Source of the DNA: Kineothrix sp. MSJ-39
GTDB lineage: Bacteria; Bacillota; Clostridia; Lachnospirales; Lachnospiraceae
Length of the DNA stretch: 64,000 nt
Assembly (NCBI RefSeq): GCF_018917935.1
Contig: NZ_JAHLPN010000002.1
Coordinates: forward strand, 1 to 64,000
Direction of reading: 5' to 3'
Below are positions 10,072-19,334 of the stretch, piece after piece. A program made the position numbers and the translations under genes. Positions within the stretch are counted from its first letter, which is position 1. Each line of letters starts with the position of its first letter. The notes beneath the pieces were generated by a model. The model was not told the origin of the DNA and made no database searches. It saw nothing but the letters and a program-made list of their open reading frames with translations.

Positions 10072-10671
10072 TTAATGCATAATAATTCTCATTGGATTCC
10101 CTACAACAGTACAATTATCTGGCACATCTTTATTTACTACCGCTCCCGCTCCTATTTTAACATTTGAACCAATTTTAATATTTCCAATAACTACAGCATT
10201 AGCATAAATACATACATTATCGCCAAAACTAGGTGTTGCTATACCATTTATTTCTGTTTTAGGATTTTTACCCACAGTTACTCCTTGATAAATATTTAAA
10301 TTTTTGCCTGCTTTATTTAATACAATTACACATCCTTGTCCATGAAATATGGACAATCCTGATCCTATATCTCCCCATAAGTCAATATCTTTTTTATTCT
10401 TCAAAATCATCTTGGACACATAAAAAAGAACATCATGCTTATAATACTTTAGACGATAATAATATTGCGCTCTGAAAGTTGTATCAAAAAGTAGCATATA
10501 GCTTAAAGCTATGATTGTATTTTTCTTTCTGTATGTATTTTTATATCCACATGCTTTTAAATCACCATTTACAAGTCGCCTAAAATCAGAATCAGATAAC
10601 ATTGCCAAACAAGGAATCCATGTAATTAAAATACCTATGAGTGCAATTATTTTTCTTATTTTATCAATCAT
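10072..10671 (-). CDS. Serine acetyltransferase-like hexapeptide acyltransferase
   Basis: The protein has 199 residues. A hydrophobic N-terminal segment (KIIALIGILITWIPCLAML) is followed by a left-handed beta-helix of imperfect hexapeptide repeats, including DLWGDIGSGLSIFHGQGCVI and ANAVVIGNIKIGSNVKIGAG, ending VVGNPMRII. The histidine in IFHGQG is where CysE-type enzymes keep the catalytic His. In polysaccharide operons such proteins usually O-acetylate a sugar rather than make cysteine. The hydrophobic start suggests membrane association. Flanked within 20 bases by glycosyltransferase and polymerase genes. Confidence 0.8.
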   Translation of the reverse strand: MIDKIRKIIALIGILITWIPCLAMLSDSDFRRLVNGDLKACGYKNTYRKKNTIIALSYMLLFDTTFRAQYYYRLKYYKHDVLFYVSKMILKNKKDIDLWGDIGSGLSIFHGQGCVIVLNKAGKNLNIYQGVTVGKNPKTEINGIATPSFGDNVCIYANAVVIGNIKIGSNVKIGAGAVVNKDVPDNCTVVGNPMRIIMH

Positions 10672-10681
10672 TTTAATCCTT

Positions 10682-11710
10682 TCATACAGAAAATCTATTT
10701 TTAAACTTCATTGTTATTTCAATCATAAAATACCACTTTTTTTTAATAAACAGATTTACTATTTTTGATGCTTTTCTCAATCCTTTATCATTGTATTCTT
10801 TCATTATTTGTTGTAATTTCACATTTTCGCATATGTTTTTTACATTTTTTCGTGCATTGTGTATTCCGTTTTCACTTGCAAATTTATATTCTAATTTTAT
10901 ACTATATCGTGCAATTGCAATTAAAGTTGTATTTAATCTAGATACGCATTGCTTCTCAATTTCTAGTTTTTTTGCTTTGGACAAAATAACATCATATAAT
11001 ACCACTTGACTATCAAATCTGTTTTTTCGGTATTTAGTTGTCAGCGACCCCTCATTATCGCAATAGTAATAGTCTGCTATTTCAGATACACATACTCCCT
11101 GAGACAATGGATAATAATCAAAATCAAAATCCAAATCTTCACTAATTAATTCTCTTTCTGATTTAAAGCGGAGTTTATTTTTCTGAATAATATCATTTGA
11201 TAGTAATACCATACATACTGACATTTCGATATAATCTTTTCCACTACTATCTGCCCCACACATCCTTGGCAAAATTTCCTCAGCAACATTTCCGTAAAAT
11301 ACTTTGCCACTACAAGTATTAGTGTTTTTCTCTTCATGTGTTGCATATACTTTTGTATGACCTGCCAAACAAGTGTCTGTATTTGTATTAATAATGAGAT
11401 TATACATTTTTTCTATATGTTTCTCGCCTATATAATCATCACTATCTATAAATGTAATATACTTACCATTTGCTAATTCTATGCCCGAATTTCGTGCATA
11501 TCCTAAGCCCTCATTTTTTTTATGAACAACCCTGATTCTCTGATCTTTCATGGTATATTGATCACAAATAGTCCCGCTTGTATCTGTTGATCCATCATCA
11601 ATTAAGATGATTTCTAAATTTGAATAACTCTGTTTTAATATAGAATCTATACATCTAGCCAAATACTTTTCCACGTTATACACAGGTACTATAATACTTA
11701 TTAACTCCAC
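10682..11710 (-). CDS. Glycosyltransferase family 2
   Basis: A GT-A transferase of about 342 residues with LISIIVPVYNVEKYLARCID, EIILIDDGSTDTSG and TFIDSDDYIGEKHI. I favour a GTG start at 11710, one base after the stop of the upstream GT4 gene, because GAGGTG stands five bases before it and the protein then begins directly at the GT-A strand. The ATG at 11728 lies inside the upstream gene and lacks a ribosome site. The C-terminal third is Lys-rich and would face the cytoplasm. It probably adds one repeat-unit sugar. Confidence 0.83.
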   Translation of the reverse strand: MELISIIVPVYNVEKYLARCIDSILKQSYSNLEIILIDDGSTDTSGTICDQYTMKDQRIRVVHKKNEGLGYARNSGIELANGKYITFIDSDDYIGEKHIEKMYNLIINTNTDTCLAGHTKVYATHEEKNTNTCSGKVFYGNVAEEILPRMCGADSSGKDYIEMSVCMVLLSNDIIQKNKLRFKSERELISEDLDFDFDYYPLSQGVCVSEIADYYYCDNEGSLTTKYRKNRFDSQVVLYDVILSKAKKLEIEKQCVSRLNTTLIAIARYSIKLEYKFASENGIHNARKNVKNICENVKLQQIMKEYNDKGLRKASKIVNLFIKKKWYFMIEITMKFKNRFSV

Positions 11711-11711
11711 T

Positions 11712-12821
11712 TTACACCTCATACACATTTTCTAGTTCTTTTATTGTATTCCTAATAGAGTACCCTCGTTGATCAACAATTGCAGGATACTTTTCCCTAT
11801 CATTTAAAGAAATAAGATTATTACAAATTATATCAGCCCATTCTTTATCTGTTGCATCTAATGACACTATTTTAGCTCTATCCGTTATCAAAATTTGCTT
11901 ATCTATTGTATTTGAAAAATAACATTGGAGTCCCATGGATTGCGCCTCTATTCCAACAATAGGTAATCCTTCATATAACGACGGCATAAGAAATACATCA
12001 AATGCACTATAATATTCCTCTGTATTCATCTGCTTTCCCGCAAATATAATACTCTTTTCATATCCTATCTTTTTTACCAATTCCTTAATTTCATCAATCT
12101 TTTCACCCGTACCAACTAAAATCAATTTAGCATTTTCTATACGCTTCTTTATCTCTCTAAAAATTGCTATGATTTTTTCATGGTTCTTTTGTTCAGAAAA
12201 GCGTCCTATATGCCCTATAACCAATTCATCCAAAATATGATATTCCCTTCGGATTTTTTTTCGACTTTGCTCATTATAAGAAAATTTCTTTGTATCTATT
12301 CCATTATTTAATATTTTAACTTTTTTTATGTCCAAACCAAAAAGCCACTTCGCCGCTTCTACAGAGCATGCAATTTTTTCATATGCCACCCAATTTACAA
12401 TAGGTCTAAAAACAGCATTTATAAAAGGCGAGTAGCCATTTCCATTATGGCTATGCACAATAACCTTTATGCCATAGAAGAAACAAAATGGAAATACATA
12501 TACAATTTCAGAAGCAGCTCCCGTTTGTATATGAATATAATCATATTTCGAGCCATTTGTTTGATAAAAAGTCAACATATCCTTTAACCATTTAATAGGA
12601 TTCTTTTTGATTTTTTCAACAAAATAAATATGTCTTTCATTGTTGTAAAATTGCAAAATCTCATTTTCAAATACACAATGATCTGTCCCATGCACTAAAA
12701 AGTCATATTCGTATTTCTCCCGATCCGAGAATATTGTACTATTATATATAAAAGTTTCAACTCCCCCCATTCTCTCTGTTAAACCAATAACAAGTATTCT
12801 TTTCGGAGGTTCTTTTATCAT
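11712..12821 (-). CDS. Glycosyltransferase family 4 (GT-B)
   Basis: About 369 residues. The N-terminal Rossmann-like half begins RILVIGLTERMGGVETFIYN, where the GGVE turn is typical of GT4 enzymes. The C-terminal half has LVIGHIGRFSEQKNHEKII, the ILVGTGEKIDEIKEL strand and the donor-site motif DVFLMPSLYEGLPIVGIEAQ with the EX7E pair. The ATG at 12821 overlaps the stop of the upstream HAD gene (ATGA) and has a GAGGGGAG site, which implies translational coupling. The likely role is retaining sugar transfer onto the lipid-linked intermediate. Confidence 0.88.
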   Translation of the reverse strand: MIKEPPKRILVIGLTERMGGVETFIYNSTIFSDREKYEYDFLVHGTDHCVFENEILQFYNNERHIYFVEKIKKNPIKWLKDMLTFYQTNGSKYDYIHIQTGAASEIVYVFPFCFFYGIKVIVHSHNGNGYSPFINAVFRPIVNWVAYEKIACSVEAAKWLFGLDIKKVKILNNGIDTKKFSYNEQSRKKIRREYHILDELVIGHIGRFSEQKNHEKIIAIFREIKKRIENAKLILVGTGEKIDEIKELVKKIGYEKSIIFAGKQMNTEEYYSAFDVFLMPSLYEGLPIVGIEAQSMGLQCYFSNTIDKQILITDRAKIVSLDATDKEWADIICNNLISLNDREKYPAIVDQRGYSIRNTIKELENVYEV

Positions 12822-14800
12822 TTGTTGTCTCCCCTCTTTCCAATTTTTAGACATATCTTGTACAGCATTTCATATGGTAATGGTATTCTAAACATTTTTT
12901 TCATATACCCTATCTTCCATCTGCTTAACATAAATTCCCTTTTTAATTCAGACAAATGAAATAAATAATAAATCAAGTTATTGGGATCTGCCAAATACTG
13001 GGTTTGTCCCTCATCGTAGAAGCGAAATTTTCCAAACATTTTTATATCATATAAAGTTGGTTTATTACCCACCTGGTTCAAGTATTCAAATAAATCTTCA
13101 GCATTATACTGAGTATTTTCAAAGATTTGACATTTCTCAATCTTTTTAATAAAATCCAGCGCTCCCTTTTGTATTTTCATCACACATTCAAACTCATAAG
13201 AAGGCTTTCCATTCTCTAAATATTCATATGGATATCTACAAGCTTTAACAATTCCATTTTCCATCTTATAGCTCTTCACAGAACCATTTTGCTCCAAAAA
13301 CAGGGTTTCAAAAAGTCCTACAAATCCTTTTCTTTTATCCTGTGCATGTAAGTCATTTTTAAAATCAAACAAGTATCCCTTCAAACTTAGTTGTGGAATA
13401 ACTGCCACATTTCTTTTATAATAATCCGCTACTCCTATATAATATCCCTTTATTTCATTATCTATTTCTAATCTATCAAGAGTCTCCGTCAAATAACGTT
13501 GCATTCCGCCGGACCATCCAATATCTACAATAGCGAACTTCCCTTTCAAACTATTCTGTTTTATATATTTTTCCAAAGCCACATATTCCTGTTTAGATTT
13601 ACGTATTATGTCAGGCTTAAGTTCATCATATAACGCCCTTAGATCATTTCTCTTTCCTATAGATTTCCGTTCAAAACTAGTTTGTTTATCAAATCCATAT
13701 TGAAATAATAATTGATCATATTCATCGATATCAAGCCCCACTCCATCAAATATTGTTTCTATAGGCAACATCTGTGATGGTGATATCATATCTAATATAG
13801 TTTCAAATTCGCAATCCATCCATAAAATAGGAATACGTAAACTCCTTCGAGAAACTTCTAAATAATATGACTCAATATTATCATGTTCAAGTAAATCAAA
13901 AGCTTTTTTCATGATTAAACCATCTCTTGAGAAAAAATATACCTTTTTTATATTCTCACTCAATAAATTCGACTTTATCCATTTTGCATATCCCCATAAA
14001 AACATTCCAAATTTTTCATATCCAAATTTGTAATATTCATCTTCACCCCAGGGTAATGTATTATTAATAAATGACTTAAGCATATTACAATCTATAGTAT
14101 CATCTTCTCGAACTGAAGCCTTTGTCTTTTTTATTCGATTTGGTATGTGCAACACAGAAATCCCCAATTTTCTTGGTATTTTATAATCTCCCTTCCATGA
14201 ATCACCAATATGCAACATATCCTTTGCAGCAATGTTATTTTCATCAAGAACCCAACGAAATAAATCTCCTGACAGTTTTGTTTTCATCACACCACAAGAA
14301 ACGTATAACTTTGAATAACCGCAAATGCCTTCCCTCTGCAATATTTTCTCAATAACATTTACTGGCAAATACATATCTGATATTAGTAGTATTGTCTTTT
14401 TTTGTTTTATACAATAATCATATATCGACTTTATATCTTCATTTACTATCAGCATTTCACTCTCTACAGCCAGTTCAATTTCCATTAATTTTTTATTCAG
14501 ATAACTTTCTCTTGAATAAAAGCTATATATTTGTTCTAGCGATACCTCTGTTTTCCATGTATCTCTTGCTTTCTTTTCCGCATTTATCCTCTTTTCAGCA
14601 AAACTCTGGATTTGATACTTCTGTTCAATATATCTAAATACATCTGTAGGGCTATCAACCAATCTCTTTAATAATGTATCAAATACATCAAACGATATAA
14701 TTGAATATTGATTAATCATTTTGAGTATATGAGTTTGATCTATAACCCCTGTATTTATTTGTCTCTTTATTCTATATAATATATTTCTATTTTTACTCAT
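12818..14800 (-). CDS. HAD-superfamily hydrolase-like protein of polysaccharide clusters (COG5610-like)
   Basis: A 660-residue protein. Residues about 35-230 form a HAD domain with motif I SFDVFDTLL, a motif II region LLISDMYLP, and motifs III/IV HIGDSWKGDYKIPRKLGI. The following 400 residues contain KVYFFSRDGLIMKKAFDLLE and GKFAIVDIGWSGGMQRYL, a region often fused to this HAD type in surface polysaccharide loci. Whether it dephosphorylates a precursor or acts with the glycosyltransferases is not known to me. The ATG overlaps the Alg13-like stop by eight bases. It is among the longest genes of the operon, with AT-rich codon use like its neighbours. Confidence 0.72.
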   Translation of the reverse strand: MSKNRNILYRIKRQINTGVIDQTHILKMINQYSIISFDVFDTLLKRLVDSPTDVFRYIEQKYQIQSFAEKRINAEKKARDTWKTEVSLEQIYSFYSRESYLNKKLMEIELAVESEMLIVNEDIKSIYDYCIKQKKTILLISDMYLPVNVIEKILQREGICGYSKLYVSCGVMKTKLSGDLFRWVLDENNIAAKDMLHIGDSWKGDYKIPRKLGISVLHIPNRIKKTKASVREDDTIDCNMLKSFINNTLPWGEDEYYKFGYEKFGMFLWGYAKWIKSNLLSENIKKVYFFSRDGLIMKKAFDLLEHDNIESYYLEVSRRSLRIPILWMDCEFETILDMISPSQMLPIETIFDGVGLDIDEYDQLLFQYGFDKQTSFERKSIGKRNDLRALYDELKPDIIRKSKQEYVALEKYIKQNSLKGKFAIVDIGWSGGMQRYLTETLDRLEIDNEIKGYYIGVADYYKRNVAVIPQLSLKGYLFDFKNDLHAQDKRKGFVGLFETLFLEQNGSVKSYKMENGIVKACRYPYEYLENGKPSYEFECVMKIQKGALDFIKKIEKCQIFENTQYNAEDLFEYLNQVGNKPTLYDIKMFGKFRFYDEGQTQYLADPNNLIYYLFHLSELKREFMLSRWKIGYMKKMFRIPLPYEMLYKICLKIGKRGDNK

Positions 14801-15293
14801 TGAATAATTTTCCTACTATATTTTCAAATTTTGTACAAAAGCTATTATTATTAATTAAAACATCTCTAGGCATCTTCTCTATAATTTCATCATAATTTGT
14901 TAATGTTTCCTCTATCTTATCAATTTCTTCAACTACAATGATATTATTCAAACGTCTAGCCACTTCTTTACAAAATTCCAATTGATGATTGTTAACATGC
15001 TCGTTATACATTTTTTGACGTGGCACAACAATTGGTATTTTTTTTATTTGTAATGGAGCCAAAAAACTAGACGGTCCTCCATGTGTAATCACAATTCGTG
15101 CATCTGAAATTAATTTATTCATTTTAGAATATGATATAATACTGTCCCATTGACAATTCACCGGCTTATACGTGCAAAAGCCTGTTTGCATAATAACATC
15201 TTCCTTAATTACACCCTTCCCCTTTAATTCATCTATTTTTTCAACAAGTCTATTAAATTGTTGTTCATGTGTACCTACTGTTACAAATATCAT
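14793..15293 (-). CDS. Alg13-like glycosyltransferase subunit (GT28 C-terminal type)
   Basis: A small protein of about 166 residues starting MIFVTVGTHEQQFNRLVEKI, the classic opening of Alg13/EpsF-type catalytic subunits that bind the UDP-sugar. RIVITHGGPSSFLAPLQIKK is the donor-binding loop. It pairs with the Alg14-like product of the preceding gene, as in streptococcal Cps14F/Cps14G, to form one two-chain membrane-bound transferase. The ATG at 15293 has AGGTGG upstream; extension to 15302 would need a GTG start. The sugar transferred (often galactose or GlcNAc) cannot be told. Confidence 0.87.
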   Translation of the reverse strand: MIFVTVGTHEQQFNRLVEKIDELKGKGVIKEDVIMQTGFCTYKPVNCQWDSIISYSKMNKLISDARIVITHGGPSSFLAPLQIKKIPIVVPRQKMYNEHVNNHQLEFCKEVARRLNNIIVVEEIDKIEETLTNYDEIIEKMPRDVLINNNSFCTKFENIVGKLFNE

Positions 15294-15307
15294 AGTATCC
15301 ACCTATT

Positions 15308-15757
15308 TTAAAAAATACTTCCTAAATTTATAGCCTTAGGATAAACTTTTTTCATTTCTTCCCATTGAACAATAAATCTGTCCGCTACAGGATATACCAG
15401 CTTTCCCGTAATAGTTGAATGATCTATCCGATCAAATACCTCAATATATATACACTTTGCTCCCAATAACTTTCCTATATAAAAAAAAGGAACCGCAACA
15501 GCTGCGCCAGAAGATATTATCAAATCCGGTTTTTCTTTTCTAAGCACTTTCCATGCTAAATGCGTATTAATCAAAAGTGCCTTAAGACTTCTATTAGTTG
15601 GATAATAACATGGAATCATTCTTTCTTCATCCAGCAGGCTTCTCGCATCCTCTTTGTCAAAAGTAACCCAAAATCTTTCTTTATCTTTCCAAAAAGGCTT
15701 CAACATATACAAATGCGTCAAATGCCCCCCTGATGATCCTACTAAGCATACTTTCAT
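15308..15757 (-). CDS. Alg14-like membrane-anchoring glycosyltransferase subunit
   Basis: About 149 residues beginning MKVCLVGSSGGHLTHLYMLK, the Alg14/EpsE signature. The sequence then reads DLIISSGAAVAVPFFYIGKL and ends with RFIVQWEEMKKVYPKAINLG. These subunits anchor the Alg13-like partner to the membrane and present the lipid acceptor. The ATG at 15757 has a strong AAGGGGG site nine bases upstream. A longer in-frame start at 15817 would add 20 residues with no homologue-like features, so I reject it. Gene order Alg14-Alg13 is the usual one. Confidence 0.87.
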   Translation of the reverse strand: MKVCLVGSSGGHLTHLYMLKPFWKDKERFWVTFDKEDARSLLDEERMIPCYYPTNRSLKALLINTHLAWKVLRKEKPDLIISSGAAVAVPFFYIGKLLGAKCIYIEVFDRIDHSTITGKLVYPVADRFIVQWEEMKKVYPKAINLGSIF

Positions 15758-15826
15758 TCTTAAACCCCCTTCTTTATATAATTTCATGCGTGCCAGATTA
15801 CTATCCGACACGCACATTTTATTTTC

Positions 15827-17347
15827 TTATTCAATCACAACTCCACCTAAAATTGAAACGCCGTTCCCTCGTATTTTGTATACAACATTTTTAATATCAT
15901 CATATGTTGATACTCCCTCTACCTCAATCAATACAACGCCTTGCGAAATTGCCATTTTCTCGTATGAATCCACAGAATAGATAATTGAATTTCCTACATT
16001 AACTACTTCAATATTCGTCTTTAGCTTTTCTTGTATTTCATTTATTATCTGGTTAACTCTATTATCATGGGATGTCGTTGTTATAAATATATTGTTAATA
16101 TGATTCTTTTGCGCCAATATCTTTATTGTAGAGCTAATCATTTCGACACTATCTTTTTGAGATATTTCATATTTTGAATTAAATAACCTCTTTATACAAC
16201 TGTCAATCCTGCTTTTTGTCTTCTTAGGTATAAATCCCAATATATTCCCATTAAAATAGCCTTCTACTCCATCTGCCATTCTCAATTTTCCACTTAATAA
16301 ATATAAAATAATATACCAAATAAAACATAAGAAAATACCAGCAAGAAAACCTAACAATATCATTTTATTATGAACAAGGGACGGAGACATAGAAATATTG
16401 GTATGATCTATCTCATCCATGACCTCATCACTTATCTCCTCATCTCCAGCCAGCAATTTCTTCCAATCAGCATACGCATAATAATAATTTTTTTGTTTTT
16501 CTGTCATCCCATTCGTCAGATAGACCACGGCATTTTTGGAATTTGTAATTGTAGTTGCCTGTGCTGTTTGGCTAGTTAATACAGTTGCATCTGCATTTTC
16601 TGTATAATTTTCCGTAATTAATAACAAATCATAATTACCATACATTTTTTTAAGGCTGGCATCACATTTATTCACTTCACTTTTTAATATCTCAGCAGCC
16701 CCTTCACATTCTTGCCTATCTCTAGCAATAATCTTAAAGGTAATATTATTATCTGTAATATTTGTTGTTAATAGTTCAGCTATATACGCTGCATCAACAT
16801 CATCTCCCATAGTCTCCGCAATCTGCTTGTACACGGCATCTGTTCTTATTCCTTGGTCAAATGAATCTAATATAGAAGCTGTATAATCTTTAACATTTAT
16901 TTCTGGATATTCCACCTTATAATGAGTATCCACACTGTACTGTAGTTCCACAGTAGGTATACAATTAGGATCAATTTGCATCTTTATAGATTTATAACTA
17001 TAATCTAAAGCATTATTATAATACTCCATTAAATCCAAATAGGCATTTGCTGCTTTTTCAACTTCAACTATTTCACGTTCACTAAGCGCAGACTTATACG
17101 ATTCTGCATTAGCCTCTGCCGCTTTTATTTTGGACTCTTTTTTTTCTGTCTCAGTCATTTGTATCAAATCATTCTCTACTTGAATCGCGCGATATTCCTT
17201 CATTACTGCTAATCCATTGAAAAGTATTGCAAATACAATTGCCCATACGATCATTGCTCTCCATTTTAAGCAAACACGCATCAACATATCCTTGATACTG
17301 ATTGACATTTCCATTCCCTCATTTTTTCCGCTATTTGTTTCCATCAT
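15827..17347 (-). CDS. Wzz/CpsC-like chain-length protein with a degenerate kinase-like C-terminal domain
   Basis: About 506 residues. A first membrane span lies near residues 25-45 and a second near 325-350, enclosing an extracytoplasmic alpha-helical region with Glu/Lys-rich coiled-coil stretches, as in polysaccharide co-polymerases. After the second span, roughly residues 390-506 read like a bacterial tyrosine kinase fold (NNIFITTTSHDNRVNQIINE and the end GNGVSILGGVVIE), but the Walker A GxxxxGK(S/T) is absent and no Tyr cluster follows. So it may be a pseudo-kinase that regulates chain length without phosphorylation. Start: ATG at 17347, six bases after AAGGAG; ATG at 17350 is equally in frame. 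Confidence 0.78.
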   Translation of the reverse strand: MMETNSGKNEGMEMSISIKDMLMRVCLKWRAMIVWAIVFAILFNGLAVMKEYRAIQVENDLIQMTETEKKESKIKAAEANAESYKSALSEREIVEVEKAANAYLDLMEYYNNALDYSYKSIKMQIDPNCIPTVELQYSVDTHYKVEYPEINVKDYTASILDSFDQGIRTDAVYKQIAETMGDDVDAAYIAELLTTNITDNNITFKIIARDRQECEGAAEILKSEVNKCDASLKKMYGNYDLLLITENYTENADATVLTSQTAQATTITNSKNAVVYLTNGMTEKQKNYYYAYADWKKLLAGDEEISDEVMDEIDHTNISMSPSLVHNKMILLGFLAGIFLCFIWYIILYLLSGKLRMADGVEGYFNGNILGFIPKKTKSRIDSCIKRLFNSKYEISQKDSVEMISSTIKILAQKNHINNIFITTTSHDNRVNQIINEIQEKLKTNIEVVNVGNSIIYSVDSYEKMAISQGVVLIEVEGVSTYDDIKNVVYKIRGNGVSILGGVVIE

Positions 17348-17381
17348 TCGCTCCTTATTTATGATATTTTTATATAGTTCT

Positions 17382-18806
17382 CTATTTCGCACCTTTTCCA
17401 AACAACACAACGCCTACCGTCTGCAGCATAATCTTAAAATCAAGCGACAGTGACCACTTATCAATATACTCCAGATCCAGCTTCACTACATCTTCAAACT
17501 CCGTGACCACACCACGTCCTTTGACCTGCCACATACCGGTCAGACCGGGGGTAATGCTCATTCGTCTGCGGTAGTAATTGTTGTATTGCTCAAATTCGTC
17601 CTCTGTTGGTGGTCTGGTACCCACCAGGCTCATATCACCCTTCAGGACGTTAAAGAACTGCGGAAATTCGTCAATGCTTGTTTTACGAAGGAATTTACCT
17701 ACCTTCGTAATCCGGGGATCATGCTCCATTTTAAACATAAGGTTGTCCCCCATCTCATTTTGTGCCTGCAGTTCTTTTTTCCGTTCTTCCGCGTCGATAT
17801 ACATGGAGCGGAATTTATATATTTTAAAACGTCTTCCGTTTTTACCAATTCTGGTCTGTTCAAAGAAGACCGGACCCTTGGATTCTAATTTAATAGCAAG
17901 TGCCACAAAAGGTGTCAGCACAAGCGTGATCAGACTGCCCATAAGACCGCCGAGTATGTCGATCGCGCGCTTCACGAAAATCCTGCGGTAATCAAGATAC
18001 TGCAAAGAGAATGTCATAACTGCGAATCCTGCGAATCTTCCCGCAGTCTTTCCTTCCAGATCCAGTTCCTTTACTTCTACATTATAATGGGTTGTCACAC
18101 CCATTGTTTCAAAGTCGGTGATGTAGGAACGGATCTGCTTCGCCGGAATACCGGGCAGATACATGAACACCTGATCAAGTGGCATCTGGCGGGATACGTC
18201 AAACAGGTTGTACTGATTCGCCACAACCGGAATCCCTGCGATCTCTTCCCCGACCATATCACTGTTCATAACGGCAACGGAAGTCACCTCATAATCCCAT
18301 GCCTTGGCATCCTTAATCTTCCTGATGATCTCCTCCGCATATTCTGCTTCTGTCACGATCATGAGCTTATCACTGTTATTACTCTTGGAATAGTAATCCA
18401 GCATAAACACCTTAAAAATACAATGCAGCGCAAAGGTATAAACCGCATTTGCCACCGCAAAATAACCAAATATCAGGCGGGAATAGTCCCCTGCAATATG
18501 TGTCAGATACAAGATAACCACGATTGCAATCATCATGACAATATCGTATTTCAGGACGGCAATTCCTTCTACAAAAAATCCTCTCCGGAAGAAACCTCTG
18601 TTCCAGTCAGACATAACACCATAAAGCACGCAAAACAGCATCATGTAAATACCTACAGTATAATTCAGCTGTACGCTGATTGCCTGATGCACATTGCCAA
18701 ACCGGAGTAGCAACGCTGTCATGTAAGCTCCAAATACAGCGACAAGATCTATCAATATTAAACTATACGTCTCAACAAGTCTGCCTTTTCTGTTGATGGT
18801 CTGCAT
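17382..18806 (-). CDS. Undecaprenyl-phosphate sugar phosphotransferase (initiating transferase)
   Basis: A 474-residue polyisoprenyl-phosphate hexose-1-phosphate transferase. Four to five membrane spans occupy the first 150 residues, then a CoA-binding-like domain (KLMIVTEAEYAEEIIRKI), then the catalytic domain from KRAIDILGGLMG, with KIYKFRSMYIDAEER, KTSIDEFPQFFNVLKGDMSL, VGTRPPT and ITPGLTGMWQVKGRG. It transfers sugar-1-phosphate to the lipid carrier to begin repeat-unit synthesis. It is the first gene of the operon, next to a good promoter. Its codon use is visibly less AT-rich than the genes after it, so it may belong to the conserved backbone rather than the variable cassette. Confidence 0.92.
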   Translation of the reverse strand: MQTINRKGRLVETYSLILIDLVAVFGAYMTALLLRFGNVHQAISVQLNYTVGIYMMLFCVLYGVMSDWNRGFFRRGFFVEGIAVLKYDIVMMIAIVVILYLTHIAGDYSRLIFGYFAVANAVYTFALHCIFKVFMLDYYSKSNNSDKLMIVTEAEYAEEIIRKIKDAKAWDYEVTSVAVMNSDMVGEEIAGIPVVANQYNLFDVSRQMPLDQVFMYLPGIPAKQIRSYITDFETMGVTTHYNVEVKELDLEGKTAGRFAGFAVMTFSLQYLDYRRIFVKRAIDILGGLMGSLITLVLTPFVALAIKLESKGPVFFEQTRIGKNGRRFKIYKFRSMYIDAEERKKELQAQNEMGDNLMFKMEHDPRITKVGKFLRKTSIDEFPQFFNVLKGDMSLVGTRPPTEDEFEQYNNYYRRRMSITPGLTGMWQVKGRGVVTEFEDVVKLDLEYIDKWSLSLDFKIMLQTVGVVLFGKGAK

Positions 18807-18851
18807 ATTTTTCCCCTATTTCTAAACCCTTACTAATTTTTACATCATTTT

Positions 18852-18880
18852 ATCATATCATCTATTCTGATTTTTGTCTA
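18852..18880 (-). promoter_or_regulatory. Sigma-A-like promoter of the polysaccharide operon
   Basis: On the minus strand TAGACA (18880-18875) and TATGAT (18857-18852) are separated by exactly 17 bases. The predicted start is about 40 bases upstream of the initiating transferase ATG. No other good promoter was noticed inside the tightly packed operon, although I did not check every gap. Confidence 0.65.
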
Positions 18881-18896
18881 TTTTTAAGTAATATCA

Positions 18897-19334
18897 TTAT
18901 TGTATATCTGAACGTCCTGCAATCTCCGGTTGCAATATAATAGGCTGTTGTCCATAAGCGGATGTAATCTCCGCTATCATAAGTGTAATCCTTGCCATTA
19001 GATTTCCCGTTACAAAATCTCCATTTTCTTTAAACTCTTCAGCCAAATTTATTTCGTCCCATTTATACTCTCCGTTTTTTTGGGGATCTATCTTTAAATC
19101 TGCTCCAAAAGAGACCGACAGGCGAAATAATTCCTGTGGATCAAAGAATAACTCTCTGGTCACAATAATTCTTACCATTTCGTCCCCCGAGATTCTTACT
19201 TCAATATGATCAGAACAATTCAAAAACCTTTCTTTTCTTACATACTGTTGTACTTCTTCTATTCTACTGTAATTTATTTCATGTAAAAATATGTTCTGTT
19301 CAGGCAAAAAGTATGTTGATAAATTTGTAATCAT
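18897..19334 (-). CDS. Putative SecB-like chaperone of a hicAB toxin-antitoxin-chaperone unit
   Basis: A 145-residue protein whose ATG directly abuts the stop of hicB (TAAATG), implying coupled translation. It has alternating strands in the first 90 residues (EVRISGDEMVRIIVTRELFF, then FRLSVSFGADLKID) and ends with two amphipathic helices around GNLMARITLMIAEITSAYGQ followed by QPIILQPEIAG. That plan resembles SecB, whose C-terminus has a 'yar...r.g.pplxlpp' type ending. SecB itself is not universal in Firmicutes, but SecB-like proteins next to toxin-antitoxin pairs are known as TAC systems. The similarity is my reading by eye and is modest, so the protein could instead be an unrelated third component. 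Confidence 0.5.
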   Translation of the reverse strand: MITNLSTYFLPEQNIFLHEINYSRIEEVQQYVRKERFLNCSDHIEVRISGDEMVRIIVTRELFFDPQELFRLSVSFGADLKIDPQKNGEYKWDEINLAEEFKENGDFVTGNLMARITLMIAEITSAYGQQPIILQPEIAGRSDIQ

